23,647 bases of DNA from an uncultured Eubacterium sp. (GCA_900551945.1 URYE01000040.1:1-23647), one strand, 5' to 3'. Shown: positions 1 to 8,383, counted from the stretch's first letter. Made by a program: numbers and translations. Notes: generated by a model from the sequence alone, not told the origin.

Positions 1-130
1 ATATGAATTTAGGGGAAGCAGAGTTAAACGAGGTCTTTACAAGACATCAAGTGGTGAAATATTTAATGCAGATGTTAATGGGGCATTAAATATCATGCGA
101 ATAGGTTTAATTAAGGAGGAAAGAGATTAA
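1..130 (+). CDS. tnpB: TnpB (IS200/IS605-type RNA-guided nuclease), C-terminal end only
   Basis: Only the last 42 codons are in the window (frame from base 2, stop TAA 128-130). The translation ends with the motif NADVNGALNI, the third RuvC block of TnpB/OrfB proteins; its Asp corresponds to a catalytic metal ligand and is present. No Cys lies in the visible residues just before this block, so the second CxxC of the classical zinc ribbon is absent here, as in a subgroup of clostridial TnpBs. The family forms RNA-guided endonucleases carried by IS200/IS605 elements, whose guide RNA usually comes from the 3' end of tnpB and beyond. Here the stop overlaps the ATG of the next gene (TAATG), and that gene's SD (AAGGAGG) lies inside the tnpB tail. 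Whether the upstream part is intact cannot be seen. Confidence 0.8.
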   Translation, partial: YEFRGSRVKRGLYKTSSGEIFNADVNGALNIMRIGLIKEERD

Positions 131-1971
131 TGAACAGAAAAGTTAGAAGAGCATTGAAGAAAAGTAGTGGTGTAGTACTTGCAGGAACTATGATGTTTAG
201 TAACTCTGGAGTTATGGCACTTGCAGATACATCCAAAGAACAACCCACAGTTACACAGATAACGGAAATGTCATTAAATCAGATACAGGAAGAACAGGAA
301 CAGGTAGTAGAGAATGTTTTATCAGAAGAAGTATATTCAGACAGTGCGACTAATTCAGAAGATATAGAAAATGATACAGTATCAGGAACATGGGGAACTT
401 GTGAATGGACAATTAACTCAGATGGTGTACTTACTATTGGTGAAGGTGTTGGTAAAGAAACTGAATACGTTTATATTGGAGCTTATTATTATGAAAGAAT
501 ATCTCCATGGACAGAGTACAAAAATAAGATAAAGAAGATTGATATTACAGGTAATATAACATTTGATGAAGATGTATCATTAGAAGGATTATTTAAATCA
601 TTTAATAAAGTTACAGAAATTAATGGATTAAAAAACATTGATTTTTCTAAAGTTACAGATATAAGTTATATGTTTTTCAATTGTAGTGGTCTTGTAAATT
701 TAGAAATAGGAAATTGGGATGTAAGTAATGTGACAAATGCGGAATTTATGTTTAATGGTTGCAGTAGTCTTACAAACTTGGAAATAGGAAATTGGGATGT
801 AAGTAATGTGACAAATGCGAAACGTATGTTTAGTTATTGCAGTAGTCTTACTCATTTAGATTTAAGTTCGTTTGATTTAAGTTCATTATTTGATTATAGT
901 TATATATTCGGTTCTTGTTATGAATTAAAAGAAGTAACTATGCCTAAGAATTGGGGATTTCGAAAAGACGGTATAATATCAGAGTTTAAATGGTGTATGG
1001 CTCGTACTAAAGTAACATCATGGACAGATATTGCAACTGGGGATGTGTATGAAGGTTTACCAAATACTCTTATAGAGGGACATAAATATGTGGAGACTAA
1101 GGTTGAAGAAACAACAAAACCACTTGCAATAAGTGCAACAAAGCAAGAAGCCGATAAGACAGTAACACTCACAGCAAATGGAACAGGCGGAAGTGGAAAG
1201 TATACATATAAGTTTATTGTATATAACAAGACAACAAACTCATGGGCAAACTTACAAGACTTCTCAGAAAAGAACACATTCACATGGACAAAGGGCAATG
1301 CAGGAGATAGATATTTCTATGTAGATGTAAAGGACAACACAACAGGCAAGACAGTAAGAAGTCAGACTCTTAATGTAAAGATTGATGCAACAAGTACTCC
1401 AACTTCAACACTCATAGCAAGTACAGCTAATGTCAATGTAGGTGGTAAGGTAACACTTACAGCTAAGGCAACAGCAGGAAGTGGAAAGTATACATACAAG
1501 TTCTTAATCTACAACCCAGCAACAAAGCAATGGGCAAAATTACAAGACTTCTCAAATAACAGCACATTTACATGGACAGCAGGAAGTGCAGGAGCTAGAC
1601 AATTCTATGTAGATGTAAAGGACAGCAATGGAAAAGTAACAAGAAGTAAGGTAGTTAATGTACAGGTAGGAAATGCACAGTCAGTAACAAAGCTTTCAGT
1701 AAAAGCAACAGCAAGTACAACAGCAAACAAAGTAGGACAGAATGTAACATTTACAGCAACAGCTAATGGTGGTGCTGGTGGATATACATATAAGTTCCTT
1801 GTATACAATAAGACAACAAAACAGTGGGCAAAGATACAAGACTTTAGTGCTACAAGCAAGCTTACATGGAAAGCAGGAAGTGCAGGAGAACGACAGTTCT
1901 ATGTAGATGTAAAAGATAAGAATGGTAATACAGTAAGAAGTTCAGTTATGAACGTAAATACAACTAAGTAA
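130..1971 (+). CDS. Secreted BspA-like LRR surface protein with three C-terminal tandem domains
   Basis: This 613-residue protein starts with a signal peptide: basic N-terminus, hydrophobic stretch, and probable cleavage after ALA at residue 32. An acidic linker runs to about residue 85, followed by a short domain with WTINSDGVLTIG, typical of the N-terminal part of BspA-like proteins. Residues 160-265 are DUF285/BspA-type leucine-rich repeats of about 26 residues (NWDVSNVTNAxxMFxxCSSL). Residues 331-418, 426-513 and 520-611 are three homologous domains of about 90 residues, each with G-YTYKF-YN-T--WA-(L/I)QDF and a closing FYVDVKD. They resemble Ig-like or triple-tyrosine (Y_Y_Y) modules. 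No LPXTG motif or C-terminal membrane segment is present, so attachment would be non-covalent or the protein is released. SD AAGGAGG lies just upstream. A role in adhesion or binding is inferred from the family only. Confidence 0.85.
   Translation: MNRKVRRALKKSSGVVLAGTMMFSNSGVMALADTSKEQPTVTQITEMSLNQIQEEQEQVVENVLSEEVYSDSATNSEDIENDTVSGTWGTCEWTINSDGVLTIGEGVGKETEYVYIGAYYYERISPWTEYKNKIKKIDITGNITFDEDVSLEGLFKSFNKVTEINGLKNIDFSKVTDISYMFFNCSGLVNLEIGNWDVSNVTNAEFMFNGCSSLTNLEIGNWDVSNVTNAKRMFSYCSSLTHLDLSSFDLSSLFDYSYIFGSCYELKEVTMPKNWGFRKDGIISEFKWCMARTKVTSWTDIATGDVYEGLPNTLIEGHKYVETKVEETTKPLAISATKQEADKTVTLTANGTGGSGKYTYKFIVYNKTTNSWANLQDFSEKNTFTWTKGNAGDRYFYVDVKDNTTGKTVRSQTLNVKIDATSTPTSTLIASTANVNVGGKVTLTAKATAGSGKYTYKFLIYNPATKQWAKLQDFSNNSTFTWTAGSAGARQFYVDVKDSNGKVTRSKVVNVQVGNAQSVTKLSVKATASTTANKVGQNVTFTATANGGAGGYTYKFLVYNKTTKQWAKIQDFSATSKLTWKAGSAGERQFYVDVKDKNGNTVRSSVMNVNTTK
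703..819 (+). repeat. Exact 39-nt repeat within the LRR region (78-bp period)
   Basis: Bases 703-741 and 781-819 are identical over 39 nt and encode EIGNWDVSNVTNA in consecutive leucine-rich repeats. The 78-bp spacing equals one 26-residue repeat. Silent sites are unchanged, so the duplication or conversion is recent compared with the other, diverged repeats. Confidence 0.85.
1120..1965 (+). repeat. Three tandem ~90-codon domain repeats of the surface protein
   Basis: Three successive coding repeats (about 1120-1383, 1405-1668 and 1687-1962) encode the domains described for the surface protein. They share near-identical blocks such as those for YTYKF and FYVDVKD, and are similar but not identical at the DNA level. 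They could recombine to change domain number. Confidence 0.75.
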
Positions 1972-2032
1972 TATTTTTATATGTTTGACATTATAAACTT
2001 TTAAATAATTTAACAAGAATTGTAGTAATTAT

Positions 2033-2102
2033 AAAAAACTCTAAGATAAGCTAAATTGCATATTGTGTAAAAGACTTAAATAGCTTATCTTAGAGCTTTT
2101 TT
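2033..2102. terminator. Bidirectional intrinsic terminator between converging genes
   Basis: A perfect 15-bp stem (2039-2053 with 2081-2095) encloses a 27-nt loop. It is preceded by six A (2033-2038) and followed by six T (2097-2102), so it can stop transcription from both strands. It lies between the plus-strand surface-protein gene and the minus-strand deacetylase gene. Confidence 0.85.
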
Positions 2103-2125
2103 GATTTTATGAATAATTCAATTAT

Positions 2126-2992
2126 CTAAAAATGAATGGTAGAACCACCCTTAACTTCAACAGGCTTATTATTTACCATAAGCCATACAGATTTAGCAGA
2201 TGGATTATACACAAAAGTATTATCAGCAGAGAACTCAAGACGGTCAAATAATTCATTGTATTCTACAATTTCAATATTAGTAGCATACCAAATATCTTCT
2301 TGACCACCAATCATCTCACAAAATTCTTCAATAACATTCCAATTGTCATTTCTGTCAAATTCAAAACTGTGTCCCCATACATACATCATATAAAGGTACT
2401 GAGTTTTCTTAAGACTCATAAACTTTTTGCCAAATTCAATAAGTTCATGGTTGTGGTGACAAGTAGGCAGCCAACGCATATAATTTTCAGGCATATTAAA
2501 ACCAGTAGCATCACCTAATAAAATAGGGCCTTGAGCATACTGTGCGTTGAGTTCTGCACTCTTTACAACAGAATACTGGTCAGCGGCAACTCTAGCATAC
2601 TTAATTCCTAATTGTGAAGCAATATTACATATTCTTTCATCACATGAACCGTTAGGAAAAGCCATACCATGAATAGGATAGCCCATAATCTGTTCAAGTT
2701 TAGTTCTGTCATCGAGTATTTCGTGAACAATTTCTAAGTCGGGACATCTTCCAATAGTAGGGTGAGTAGAAGTATGTACGGCAACTTCATGCCCTGCATA
2801 AAGAGCTTGCCATTCTTCCTTTGGAATACGAATTTCTGGGTCATCAATACCAGAATTAAGATTAAATGTACATTTAATGCCATTCTTATTAAAGATTGAT
2901 ACAAGTCGTCTATCAGCAAGCTTGCCATCATCATAACTAAGAGTTAAAACCTTGTGTTTTCCTTCGGGAAATGCTTTGTAAATCTTATTCAT
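2126..2992 (-). CDS. Polysaccharide deacetylase family protein (NodB homology, CE4)
   Basis: This 288-residue protein carries the NodB fold signatures. Motif 1 is LSYDDG (residues 18-23, catalytic base and metal Asp), motif 2 is HTSTHP (His73 and His77, metal ligands), and motif 3 is AFPNG (111-115). A late WGH (206-208) supplies the His expected in motif 5. Family members remove acetyl groups from N-acetylglucosamine-containing polymers using a divalent metal. There is no signal peptide or membrane anchor, which is odd for a wall-acting enzyme. A cytoplasmic substrate, such as a small sugar derivative or precursor, is therefore possible. SD AAAGGA lies upstream on the minus strand. It is downstream of and co-oriented with the carboxypeptidase gene, with a 163-bp gap that could hold its own promoter. 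The substrate is unknown. Confidence 0.8.
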   Translation of the reverse strand: MNKIYKAFPEGKHKVLTLSYDDGKLADRRLVSIFNKNGIKCTFNLNSGIDDPEIRIPKEEWQALYAGHEVAVHTSTHPTIGRCPDLEIVHEILDDRTKLEQIMGYPIHGMAFPNGSCDERICNIASQLGIKYARVAADQYSVVKSAELNAQYAQGPILLGDATGFNMPENYMRWLPTCHHNHELIEFGKKFMSLKKTQYLYMMYVWGHSFEFDRNDNWNVIEEFCEMIGGQEDIWYATNIEIVEYNELFDRLEFSADNTFVYNPSAKSVWLMVNNKPVEVKGGSTIHF

Positions 2993-3058
2993 TATACTTT
3001 CAAATCCTTTCTAAGTAAGTAAATTTATTTTAAATCTGCTTATAATAATAATCCCTTA

Positions 3059-3088
3059 GACAGCCTTATAAAAATATAAGCTTCTGTC
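3059..3088 (-). other. Imperfect inverted repeat upstream of the deacetylase gene
   Basis: GACAG (3059-3063) pairs with CTGTC (3084-3088), and CTTATA pairs with TATAAG inside. On the minus strand the outer arm contains TTGACA, which looks like a -35 box, but I see no good -10 at the right distance. It could be an operator, or a weak terminator for the carboxypeptidase gene, though no T-tract follows. The rest of 2993-3155 is AT-rich with no clear feature. Confidence 0.3.
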
Positions 3089-3155
3089 AATTAAATATTA
3101 TTATATAATAAATATTAAATTTTGTCGATAATTAAGTCTATTTAGTTTTTGCATT

Positions 3156-4607
3156 TTAAGTTGCAAATAACATTTTTCTTATCACAACCCCAACATAATA
3201 AAGATATGTCTTTGCCATTACGGTATCTGTCGCATATATAGGGATTGAGCGGTATAAACAGTCATTTACATAGATATTTGCAGAACCGATAACATCATCT
3301 TTATAGACGGGGGCTTTGTATATAGTAGGAACGTCATAGGTAATGTTAATTACATCGTCAATTCCAAGTAGAAGTCCCACATTGTCTTTTATATTTGCTC
3401 TAAAAGAATTTGCCATGCCACTTTCAATAGCTATATCTTTAATTGGAGTATCTGAATTAATAAGCTCTTTGTAAAAATAATTTTGCCTTGCCCAGTTTAA
3501 TAGAAGCTTTGCGTCATGCCATTTGTATGTTTTGTTATTAGGCCAGCCACAAGCAAGAAGGGCAACGATAAAAGTTCTTCCGTCACACTTATAAGCACAA
3601 ATGTAGCAATATCCTGCGTTTCCGGTAAATCCCGTCTTTCCCGAAATAATATTTTCATACATATTAAGAAATGCGTTTGCATTGCCTACACTGTAAGTAA
3701 TACCTTTAGAAATCGAAAAATCTTTAGAAGAATTAGTACTGTCAGAGTTAGAAAGCTCTTTTTCATTTTTTATTATAGAAGAAAATGTATAATCTTTAGT
3801 CTGGGTAATCTTAAGAAATTCACTGTTTTTAATACAATATGCCATAATAGTTGCAAGTTCGGCAGCAGTTGTGGAGTGTATTCCACCATCGTCTTCCCCA
3901 TCAAGCCCATTAGGAGTTACAAAATGTGTATTAACACAACCAAGTTGTTCGGCTTTTTTATTCATAAGAGAGGTAAATATATGTACAAGCACTTTGCTTT
4001 GTGAAGTTTCAAGGGAACTTAAAAAAGAGGAGTCATTATCTAAGTGACCATTCAAAAAATCAAGTTGGTTCATATTGTCTGCTACAACATTGTAATCATC
4101 GTTTTTATTTCCTACTAGTACATTGCATATATGGTTATACGCAGTATTTTCAGCAATAATTACGGCTGAGTCGTTGTGTGATTTTAGCATTAGTGAGTAT
4201 AAAATATCATTTATATAAAAAAGTTCTCCACGAGTAGCATTTAACTGAACGTCAGGCATAGAAGCGGCGTAACTGCTTGTAGTACATATAAAATCACTGT
4301 CACAGTATTCAAGAGCTATAACGCAAGTCATAATCTTAGTAGTACTTGCCATAGGAGCATTAGTATCTGCTGCTTTAGAGTATAAAAGTCGGTTATTGTC
4401 ACCATCAAGTACTGCGGCGTATCTAGCATATAATTCAGATATGTTAGGGCGAGAAGTATCTGTTTTTGGTGTGTTAAAAGAATAATCATTTAATTCATAA
4501 TAAGAGTTTTGTTCAAAAGCAGGTACGATATTATTTAACAAAGAAATGCAATATACAAATAACAAAGTAAAGATAAATAATTTTTTAACAATAGGCTTAA
4601 CCCTCAT
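3156..4607 (-). CDS. D-alanyl-D-alanine carboxypeptidase, peptidase S11 family (DacF/PBP5-like)
   Basis: The 483-residue protein has an N-terminal hydrophobic segment (residues 10-30) acting as signal peptide or anchor. The three penicillin-binding active-site motifs are in order: STTK (Ser88 nucleophile, Lys91), SHN (143-145) and KTG (324-326). The enzyme would remove the terminal D-Ala from peptidoglycan stem peptides outside the membrane. The C-terminal part (about 390-460) matches the beta-rich PBP5_C-type domain, and a hydrophobic end (463-480) may anchor it. SHN and KTG lie about 180 residues apart, roughly 80 more than in typical PBP5 or DacF proteins, with polar Ser/Asn/Asp-rich inserts near 165-210 and 280-300. 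SD GGAGAG is only 3 nt from the ATG. DacF is the usual sporulation paralogue, but assignment to a specific paralogue is not possible here. Confidence 0.85.
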   Translation of the reverse strand: MRVKPIVKKLFIFTLLFVYCISLLNNIVPAFEQNSYYELNDYSFNTPKTDTSRPNISELYARYAAVLDGDNNRLLYSKAADTNAPMASTTKIMTCVIALEYCDSDFICTTSSYAASMPDVQLNATRGELFYINDILYSLMLKSHNDSAVIIAENTAYNHICNVLVGNKNDDYNVVADNMNQLDFLNGHLDNDSSFLSSLETSQSKVLVHIFTSLMNKKAEQLGCVNTHFVTPNGLDGEDDGGIHSTTAAELATIMAYCIKNSEFLKITQTKDYTFSSIIKNEKELSNSDSTNSSKDFSISKGITYSVGNANAFLNMYENIISGKTGFTGNAGYCYICAYKCDGRTFIVALLACGWPNNKTYKWHDAKLLLNWARQNYFYKELINSDTPIKDIAIESGMANSFRANIKDNVGLLLGIDDVINITYDVPTIYKAPVYKDDVIGSANIYVNDCLYRSIPIYATDTVMAKTYLYYVGVVIRKMLFAT

Positions 4608-4656
4608 AAACTCTCCATTTAACTATAACAATTGATAAGATAATTACTATTATTTT

Positions 4657-4686
4657 ATAATATTTTATAAATATTTATGATTTCAA
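4657..4686 (-). promoter_or_regulatory. Candidate sigma-A promoter for the carboxypeptidase gene
   Basis: On the minus strand, TTGAAA (4686-4681) is followed after 18 nt by TATTAT (4662-4657), about 50 bp upstream of the start codon. The region is very AT-rich, so chance matches are easy. Confidence 0.35.
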
Positions 4687-4753
4687 ATTCTAGTTTATGC
4701 TTTACACATTGTTTGATTTCTAATAAAATATTATTATAAATAATGTTATTGTT

Positions 4754-4782
4754 ATTTATGTATTTATACATTGTGCTACAAT
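4754..4782 (+). promoter_or_regulatory. Candidate extended -10 promoter for the ABC operon
   Basis: TGCTACAAT (4774-4782) is an extended -10 element. The -35 region (TTTATG near 4755-4760) is weak. The start site would fall near 4789, placing almost the entire palindrome 4779-4881 in the 5' untranslated region. Between 4687 and 4753 I see nothing else. Confidence 0.35.
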
Positions 4783-4881
4783 AAACTTTTGTAAGATATC
4801 AGTAATATATAAACTAAATGCACTTTTACAGGTGTAATTTATATATTACTGATATCTTCAATGTCTTATAAAAGTTTATTG
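4779..4881. repeat. Palindromic element, copy 1 (MITE-like or hairpin leader)
   Basis: The outer arms 4779-4790 and 4870-4881 are a perfect 12-bp inverted repeat (CAATAAACTTTT). The inner arms 4795-4813 and 4838-4856 are a perfect 19-bp inverted repeat starting GATATCAGTAATATATAAA, with a 24-nt loop. The left inner arm continues to CTAAATGCAC, giving 28 matches over 29 nt to an arm of the larger palindrome at 12549-12699. It lies directly upstream of the ABC ATPase SD and has no coding capacity. Confidence 0.7.
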
Positions 4882-4906
4882 AAATATAAAATACAAGGGA
4901 GACTAT

Positions 4907-5608
4907 ATGAGTTATATTGAATTTAAAGATGTAAAAAAGATATACAAAATGGGCGAAGTGAGCATTGAAGCTCTTTCAGGTGCTAATTTTAGTATAGAAA
5001 AGGGCGAATTTGCCGTAATTGCAGGGCCAAGTGGAGCGGGAAAGAGTACAATCCTTAATTTGCTAGGAGGAATGGATACTTGTTCAAGTGGTGAGATAAT
5101 AGTAGATGGAGCAAGAGTTAATAACTTTAATGCAAAGCAACTTACAACATACAGAAGATACGATATCGGCTTTGTATTTCAGTTCTACAACTTAGTACAA
5201 AATCTTACAGTAAGAGAAAATGTTGAATTTGCCGCACAGATTTGCAAAGAGCCATTAGACATTGACGCAACTATTAAGGCAGTAGGGCTTGAAAATAGAA
5301 TTGGCAATTTCCCAGCGCAGTTATCTGGTGGTGAACAACAAAGAGTAGCGATAGCAAGAGCAATTGCTAAAAATCCTAAGATACTTTTGTGTGACGAACC
5401 AACAGGTGCGCTTGATTATCAGACAGGTAAGGCGGTATTAAAGCTTTTACAAGACACTTGTATAAAGAATAATGTCACAGTAATAGTTATAACACACAAC
5501 CTTGCATTAACTCCTATGGGACATAAAGTAATCAAGGTAAAGAATGGAAAAGTAGACAGTATTACAATCAACGAGAACCCAATGCCAGTAGAGCAGATAG
5601 AATGGTAA
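4907..5608 (+). CDS. ABC transporter ATP-binding protein (MacB/LolD-like)
   Basis: The 233-residue ATPase has all nucleotide-binding motifs: Walker [10 protein letters not shown] (40-48), Q-loop FVFQFYN (Gln92), signature LSGGEQQ (139-145), Walker B ILLCDEP (159-165) and switch His197. It belongs to the group that powers FtsX/MacB-type permeases, which move substrates by mechanotransmission rather than through a classical channel. SD AAGGGAG is 5 nt from the ATG. The permease gene follows 18 bp downstream, so the two products form one transporter. Similar pairs export lipoproteins, peptides or antibiotics. No two-component regulator is nearby, so the substrate cannot be named. The 5' region holds a large palindrome that would be transcribed. 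Confidence 0.93.
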   Translation: MSYIEFKDVKKIYKMGEVSIEALSGANFSIEKGEFAVIAGPSGAGKSTILNLLGGMDTCSSGEIIVDGARVNNFNAKQLTTYRRYDIGFVFQFYNLVQNLTVRENVEFAAQICKEPLDIDATIKAVGLENRIGNFPAQLSGGEQQRVAIARAIAKNPKILLCDEPTGALDYQTGKAVLKLLQDTCIKNNVTVIVITHNLALTPMGHKVIKVKNGKVDSITINENPMPVEQIEW

Positions 5609-5626
5609 ACATAGAAGTGAGGATAT

Positions 5627-8383
5627 ATGGGAAGTACATTTTTTAAAAATATAATAAGAGAAATTAAAAATTCATTCGGAAGATTTCTTGCAATATTTGC
5701 TATAGTTGCTATTGGAGTTGCGTTTTTTGCAGGAATAACAGCAGCTTCATCAGATATGCAACATTCTTCTGACAAATATTATGACGATTATAATTACATG
5801 GATATAAGAATGGTTTCGACAGCAGGCTTTACACAAGATGATATTGACAGTATAAAAGAAGTTGATGGTCTTAGTGGTGTGTTTGCAACGCATACAATTG
5901 ATACGTTGACAGTTGCTAACAATACAGAAGAAGTCGTAAAGGTTATGACAGTTCCAGATGGAAGTCTTGACAGCGACAATCCAGAATATATCAATCAATT
6001 GAGATTAAAGGAAGGACGACTTCCAGAAAGTGATGATGAGTGTGTTGTAAGGTGGGAGCTTTCAAAGGAAAATATTTATAATATAGGAGATACAATTACC
6101 TTAAAGTCGGGTACAGACAGCGACTTGTCAGAAAGTCTTGATATACAAGAATTTAAGGTTGTAGGTATAGTGTATACACCATACTTTTTATCATATAAAA
6201 AAGGAACTACATCAATAGGAAATGGTACGGTAGGATATTGTATAATGATTAGAAACAATGTATTTTGTGAAGATTATTATACAGAAGTTTTTGCAACTGT
6301 TGATGGAGCGAAGGAGCTTAACACTTATTCTGATGAGTACACACAAAAAGTTAGTAAAGTAATTGATGATATTAAGGCAATTGCAGATACAAGGCTTGAT
6401 ATTAGAAGAAATTCTATAGAAGAAGATTTGGCAAATGCAAAGCAGGAAGCTATTCAAAGTGCTTATGATGAGATAAGAAAGCAAATTACTGATGGATATA
6501 CTAACACTTATGCTCATGCGCAGTCAATGTCATATCTTATTGACGCTATGATAAATGAAGCAGTTCAAAATGCTATTTCAGTGTTTGACAGTTCCGAAAT
6601 TGACGAATATTTTGACAATTTAACACAAGAGTATAAGGAGCAGTCAGCCGATTGGAAATGGTATGTGTTAAGCCGAGATGAACAGTATTCTTATGTTGAT
6701 TATAAATCAAGCACAGAGCAGATGACTAATATAGCAAAGATATTCCCTGTGTTTTTTATTCTTGTAGCAATGCTTGTGTGTCTTACTACAATGACAAGAA
6801 TGGTAGATGAGCAAAGAGAGCTTATAGGAACATTTAAGGCATTAGGTTATGGCAAAGGCGTAATAGCATTGAAGTATATAAGTTATGCGTTTCTTGCTTC
6901 TATAGTAGGTGGAATAGTGGGGTGTATTATAGGTCTTAAATTATTCCCAACAGTTATATATAACTCATGGAATATTATGTATGAAATGCCAAAGATATCC
7001 TTTGCTAATCATACAGTACTTGCAATCGTAGCAATAATGTCACTTGTATTTGTAACGTGTTTAGCTTCATTTTTTGCATGTATCACAGAGCTTAAAGAAG
7101 TGCCATCACAGCTTATGCGTCCAAAAGCACCTAAAGAAGGAAAGAAGATTTTATTAGAACGAATACCATTTATCTGGAAAAGACTTTCCTTTGCAAGAAA
7201 AGTAACAGCAAGAAATATTTTTAGATATAAGAAAAGATTTATAATGACAGTCGTAGGAATTGCAGGCTGTAGCGCACTTATGCTTGCAGGATATGGAATA
7301 AAGGACAGTATTTCGGGACTTATAGATGGTCAGTTTGGCAAGATATTTTCTTATGACGTATCAATGAATTATGATGAAAAGAAGCAGGAAGATGATGAAA
7401 ATATATCTATTAATGAACTTAGTGATATGTTAAATGATGACGATAGATTTTCACAAGTAATGAAAGTTTACTCATATACTTCTAATGTGTCAGCACAAAG
7501 CTTTGAAGGTGGACTTGAAGCAGAAGATATAGACGAAGATATAATAAGTGATAATGTAATATTTGATGTAATAGACAAGTCACTTCCTTATGGCGACTTT
7601 ATTGGAATGTATTCTTATAAAGACGACAGTAGAGTTGCAATTGATGATGACGGAGTTGTAATATCACAGAGCCTTGCTGAGAGTATGAATGTAAAGACTG
7701 GTGATTATATATTCGCTGAAAATGATAACGAAGAAGTAGAAAAGTTAAGAGTTTCTAATATAATTACTATGTATGTTGGTGATTACATATTTATGAGTAC
7801 TGATTATTATAACAGTGTATATGGTGATATGCCAGATAATAACAGCATTATGGCAAAGCTTGTTGAAAAGAGTACAGATATTGAAAATTCAATCGGAATG
7901 GATTATCTTAACAAGCATGGTGTTGGAAATATAACATTTTTTACAGATACAATAAATAGATTTACAAACATGATACAATCACTTGATATTGTAACACTTG
8001 TACTTATTGTATCTTCTGCGTTGTTAGCATTTGTTGTACTTTACAATCTTACAAATGTTAATATTTCAGAAAGAATACGAGAGATAGCGACACTTAAAGT
8101 ATTAGGATTTTATGATATGGAGGTGTCAATGTATGTATATCGTGAAAATATTATCATAACAATTATAGGAGCTTTTGTTGGATTATTTTTAGGTGTTGGT
8201 CTTCATACATTTATTATGAAAACAATAGCTGTAGATGGAGTTATGTTTGGAACAGATATTAAACCAGTTTCTTTTGTATTTGCGTTTTTACTTACAATGA
8301 CATTTTCTGTATTTGTCAATGTCGTAATGAATGGTAAGCTTAAGAAAATAGCAATGGTTACATCTTTAAAATCAGTGGAATAA
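5627..8383 (+). CDS. ABC transporter permease, two FtsX-like domains
   Basis: The 918-residue membrane protein has about eight predicted membrane segments (near 18-40, 370-392, 418-440, 464-486, 538-555, 786-809, 841-862, 880-900). The two FtsX domains (about 370-500 and 785-915) each contain the family's typical turn: ELIGTFKALGYG at 398-409 and REIATLKVLGF at 818-828. Two large extracytoplasmic regions (45-365 and 560-780) fit the MacB-like periplasmic-domain plan, and the first has a helical, possibly coiled-coil stretch (about 240-340). SD GAGG lies upstream. It pairs with the preceding ATPase. The gene ends 8 bp before a strong hairpin terminator. Substrate unknown; export of a peptide, lipid or wall component is inferred from the family. 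Confidence 0.9.
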   Translation: MGSTFFKNIIREIKNSFGRFLAIFAIVAIGVAFFAGITAASSDMQHSSDKYYDDYNYMDIRMVSTAGFTQDDIDSIKEVDGLSGVFATHTIDTLTVANNTEEVVKVMTVPDGSLDSDNPEYINQLRLKEGRLPESDDECVVRWELSKENIYNIGDTITLKSGTDSDLSESLDIQEFKVVGIVYTPYFLSYKKGTTSIGNGTVGYCIMIRNNVFCEDYYTEVFATVDGAKELNTYSDEYTQKVSKVIDDIKAIADTRLDIRRNSIEEDLANAKQEAIQSAYDEIRKQITDGYTNTYAHAQSMSYLIDAMINEAVQNAISVFDSSEIDEYFDNLTQEYKEQSADWKWYVLSRDEQYSYVDYKSSTEQMTNIAKIFPVFFILVAMLVCLTTMTRMVDEQRELIGTFKALGYGKGVIALKYISYAFLASIVGGIVGCIIGLKLFPTVIYNSWNIMYEMPKISFANHTVLAIVAIMSLVFVTCLASFFACITELKEVPSQLMRPKAPKEGKKILLERIPFIWKRLSFARKVTARNIFRYKKRFIMTVVGIAGCSALMLAGYGIKDSISGLIDGQFGKIFSYDVSMNYDEKKQEDDENISINELSDMLNDDDRFSQVMKVYSYTSNVSAQSFEGGLEAEDIDEDIISDNVIFDVIDKSLPYGDFIGMYSYKDDSRVAIDDDGVVISQSLAESMNVKTGDYIFAENDNEEVEKLRVSNIITMYVGDYIFMSTDYYNSVYGDMPDNNSIMAKLVEKSTDIENSIGMDYLNKHGVGNITFFTDTINRFTNMIQSLDIVTLVLIVSSALLAFVVLYNLTNVNISERIREIATLKVLGFYDMEVSMYVYRENIIITIIGAFVGLFLGVGLHTFIMKTIAVDGVMFGTDIKPVSFVFAFLLTMTFSVFVNVVMNGKLKKIAMVTSLKSVE

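Noticed and set aside
703..819. CRISPR-like repeat spacing
   Set aside because: There are only two copies, and they lie in frame within leucine-rich-repeat coding sequence.
918..1298. 126-codon antisense frame in the surface-protein gene (and a similar one at 1605-1859)
   Set aside because: These are mirror frames of the repeat-coding region; their similarity to each other simply reflects the repeats on the real strand.
3516..4004. 162-codon open frame on the plus strand, opposite the carboxypeptidase gene
   Set aside because: It lies wholly antisense to a gene with all active-site motifs; the product is low-complexity, Cys/Ile/Phe-rich and resembles no family.
5750..6517. Several antisense frames of 60-101 codons in the permease gene
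   Set aside because: They have biased composition, no ribosome-binding sites, and lie fully inside a well-supported coding region.
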